NCBI GenBank assembly: GCA_964459445.1
Contig: CAYWMP010000149.1
Location: 1-14,895 of the forward strand
DNA from: CAYWMP01 sp964459445
GTDB lineage: Bacteria; Desulfobacterota; DSM-4660; Desulfatiglandales; HGW-15
Reading direction: 5' to 3'
DNA: 14,895 nucleotides
The notes under the pieces were generated by a model. That model did no database searches, was not told where the DNA came from, and saw nothing but the letters and a program-made list of their open reading frames with translations. The translations under genes and the position numbers were made by a program. Of the stretch, positions 13,957 through 14,895 are shown in pieces (within the stretch, counting starts at the first letter, position 1; each line of letters opens with the position of its first letter).

Positions 13957-14466
13957 TCAGTCCACAGGCACAAACTGGATACCACCGTAGGTCTGTTCGG
14001 TTGGCTGCAATTCTATGAGGTTTACATTAACATGCCACGGTGCGTCGAGGGCGTAAAGGATGGCCATTGATCCCACGTTTACGACGTGTCCGCGCTTTTG
14101 TTCCACCATTCCGGGCAATACAGCTCGAAGCAGATGATAGACCGCTTTGACGTTTGTGTCTATCGTGGTTTCGATATCGTCCGGATTGACCTTGTAAAGG
14201 GCGTCGAAACCACGTCCAAGACCCGCATTGTTGACCAGAATACCGACCTCGAGGCTACTTAATGTGTCATAGATTTGCTTGCTGTTGCGCACATCCAGCA
14301 CATGAATGTTGCAACCCGTCTTTGAAGAGAGTTCCTCAAGCCTTTCCTTGCGCCGGGCAACTGCATGTACCTCAATGCCGCGTTCGGCCAGATCCACAGC
14401 CACAGCCGCACCGATTCCACTCGATGCACCGGTAACGATTGCAGTATGATAATCCGAAAGTGACAT
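13957..14466 (-). CDS. Short-chain dehydrogenase (YdfG-like) with internal deletion, probably inactive
   Basis: A 169-residue product of the SDR family, which oxidises or reduces hydroxy compounds with NAD(P). The cofactor half is intact: TGASSGIG (12-19), the arginines after beta-2 (ARRKER), LDVR (57-60), NNAG (79-82), and RAVLPGMVE before the catalytic Ser in GSMA (132-135). The sequence then jumps to ILYALDAPWHVNVNLIELQPTEQ, which in E. coli YdfG corresponds to the region about 79 residues later. The catalytic Tyr-x-x-x-Lys, helix F and substrate loop are therefore missing, while the frame and C-terminus are kept. Normal relatives are about 250 residues. The ATG at 14466 is chosen because GAGGT stands 8 bases before it; an in-frame TTG at 14481 is less likely. 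It lies 11 bp after a small membrane-protein gene. It could equally be typed as a pseudogene. Confidence 0.8.
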   Translation of the reverse strand: MSLSDYHTAIVTGASSGIGAAVAVDLAERGIEVHAVARRKERLEELSSKTGCNIHVLDVRNSKQIYDTLSSLEVGILVNNAGLGRGFDALYKVNPDDIETTIDTNVKAVYHLLRAVLPGMVEQKRGHVVNVGSMAILYALDAPWHVNVNLIELQPTEQTYGGIQFVPVD

Positions 14467-14477
14467 AACCTTGTACC

Positions 14478-14633
14478 TCAATTCTTATAAACGTCTTGCA
14501 CAAGATCCGTGAACCAGGGCGGTCTCTGGAGCACCACGTAGATAAGGATTATACATAAAATCGGAATAGGAATTACCACATCAACGAGCCCAAAAGCAAT
14601 TAGGGCTATGAGAGTTTTACTTCTGATGTTCAT
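14478..14633 (-). CDS. Small single-pass membrane protein (51 aa)
   Basis: A 51-codon gene. The product starts MNIRSKTLIALIAFGL, has one or two tightly packed hydrophobic segments (about 7-36, broken by IPIP near 21-24) and ends in a soluble RPPWFTDLVQDVY tail. The conserved-looking DVVIPIPI and RPPWF motifs resemble small inner-membrane proteins found beside dehydrogenase genes in proteobacteria; this is from memory and not a named family. AAGGGAG precedes the ATG by about 11 bases. Its TGA lies 11 bp before the SDR start, so the two are probably co-transcribed and the SDR ribosome site lies right after this stop. Function unknown. Confidence 0.65.
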   Translation of the reverse strand: MNIRSKTLIALIAFGLVDVVIPIPILCIILIYVVLQRPPWFTDLVQDVYKN

Positions 14634-14716
14634 GGACTCGAACTCCCTTATGTTTTTTCTAGGACTCTCGGAATTATAACCTTGCGCAAAAAGGCCAATA
14701 ATTGTGGTTTCAGGTT

Positions 14717-14769
14717 TCGGGTTTCAGGGGCTGAGTGCTGAAAATTGAACCCTGACACCTGAAACCCGA
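14717..14769. repeat. Inverted repeat, possible transcription terminator
   Basis: TCGGGTTTCAGG (14717-14728) is exactly inverted at 14758-14769, with further partial matches outside made of GGTTTC-type words. The 29-base loop is long and no clean T run follows on the minus strand. It sits between the partial gene at the right edge and the 51-aa gene and may end transcription of the former, or be a scattered simple repeat. Confidence 0.4.
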
Positions 14770-14799
14770 CCCTGACCTCTTTTGGTTCCCTTATTCGTT

Positions 14800-14895
14800 T
14801 TAAGATTTCATACACTCGATACCTATAATAGGCTGGTAACCGATAAAGTCCTGCCAGAACGCTTGACCAAATTCCTGCAGACCTTTGGGCGAAAC
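14800..14895 (-). CDS. C-terminal end of an unidentified protein (gene continues beyond window)
   Basis: The frame is open from the right edge to TAA at 14802-14800, giving 31 residues that look like real protein (GLQEFGQAFWQDFIGYQPI, then a tail ending in CMKS). It is too short for family assignment. The frame is supported by its amphipathic, aromatic-rich composition and its position after a gene-free 166-bp gap on the same strand as its neighbours. Confidence 0.45.
   Translation of the reverse strand, partial: VSPKGLQEFGQAFWQDFIGYQPIIGIECMKS

Overview
The window looks like chromosomal DNA from a free-living Gram-negative bacterium. The gene content fits a Desulfobacterota (deltaproteobacterial) genome: several amino-acid-handling genes, a polar amino-acid ABC transporter, a betaine-homocysteine methyltransferase and hairpin-rich intergenic repeats. 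This placement is inferred from gene style only; no rRNA or marker gene is present. Almost everything is on the minus strand, so the operons read from high to low coordinates.

Layout. (1) 1-1028: the nearly complete 5' part of a BHMT-type homocysteine S-methyltransferase, running off the left edge. (2) 1171-3366: an AT-richer block that I read as a small integron gene-cassette array without an integrase (a CALIN). It holds three genes in one orientation (a DUF218/YdcF-like membrane-anchored protein, a class I SAM methyltransferase and a four-helix membrane protein), each followed by an attC-like site. The site at 2682-2749 has a textbook fold, the one at 3278-3366 is good, and the two to the left are degenerate. 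(3) 3532-10969: an amino-acid uptake and metabolism locus. On the minus strand an Lrp/AsnC regulator, a saccharopine-dehydrogenase-like oxidoreductase, a periplasmic binding protein, two permeases and an ATPase form one operon. Convergent to it is a PLP-dependent D-cysteine desulfhydrase family gene, and divergent from that a fold-type-I aminotransferase. A 143-bp nested inverted repeat fills the convergent junction, and a strong stem-loop sits between the binding-protein and permease genes. (4) 10970-11522: a promoter for the Lrp operon followed by a nested hairpin element. (5) 11523-13203: a two-gene overlapping unit, a calcineurin-like metallophosphoesterase followed by a ParB-like domain protein that ends in an Lrp-type RAM domain. 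(6) 13204-14895: a small charged protein, a decayed palindromic element, a 51-aa membrane peptide upstream of an SDR that has lost its catalytic Tyr/Lys segment through an in-frame deletion, and the 3' end of an unidentified gene.

How the genes may work together. The Lrp operon plausibly imports an amino acid (SBP plus PermA/PermB plus ATPase), and the dehydrogenase, the aminotransferase and the D-cysteine desulfhydrase homologue act on amino acids; the substrate cannot be read from sequence alone. The cassette block is a separate, horizontally acquired island. The points most worth a second look are the integrase-less cassette array, the ParB-RAM fusion translationally coupled to a phosphoesterase, and the internally deleted SDR.
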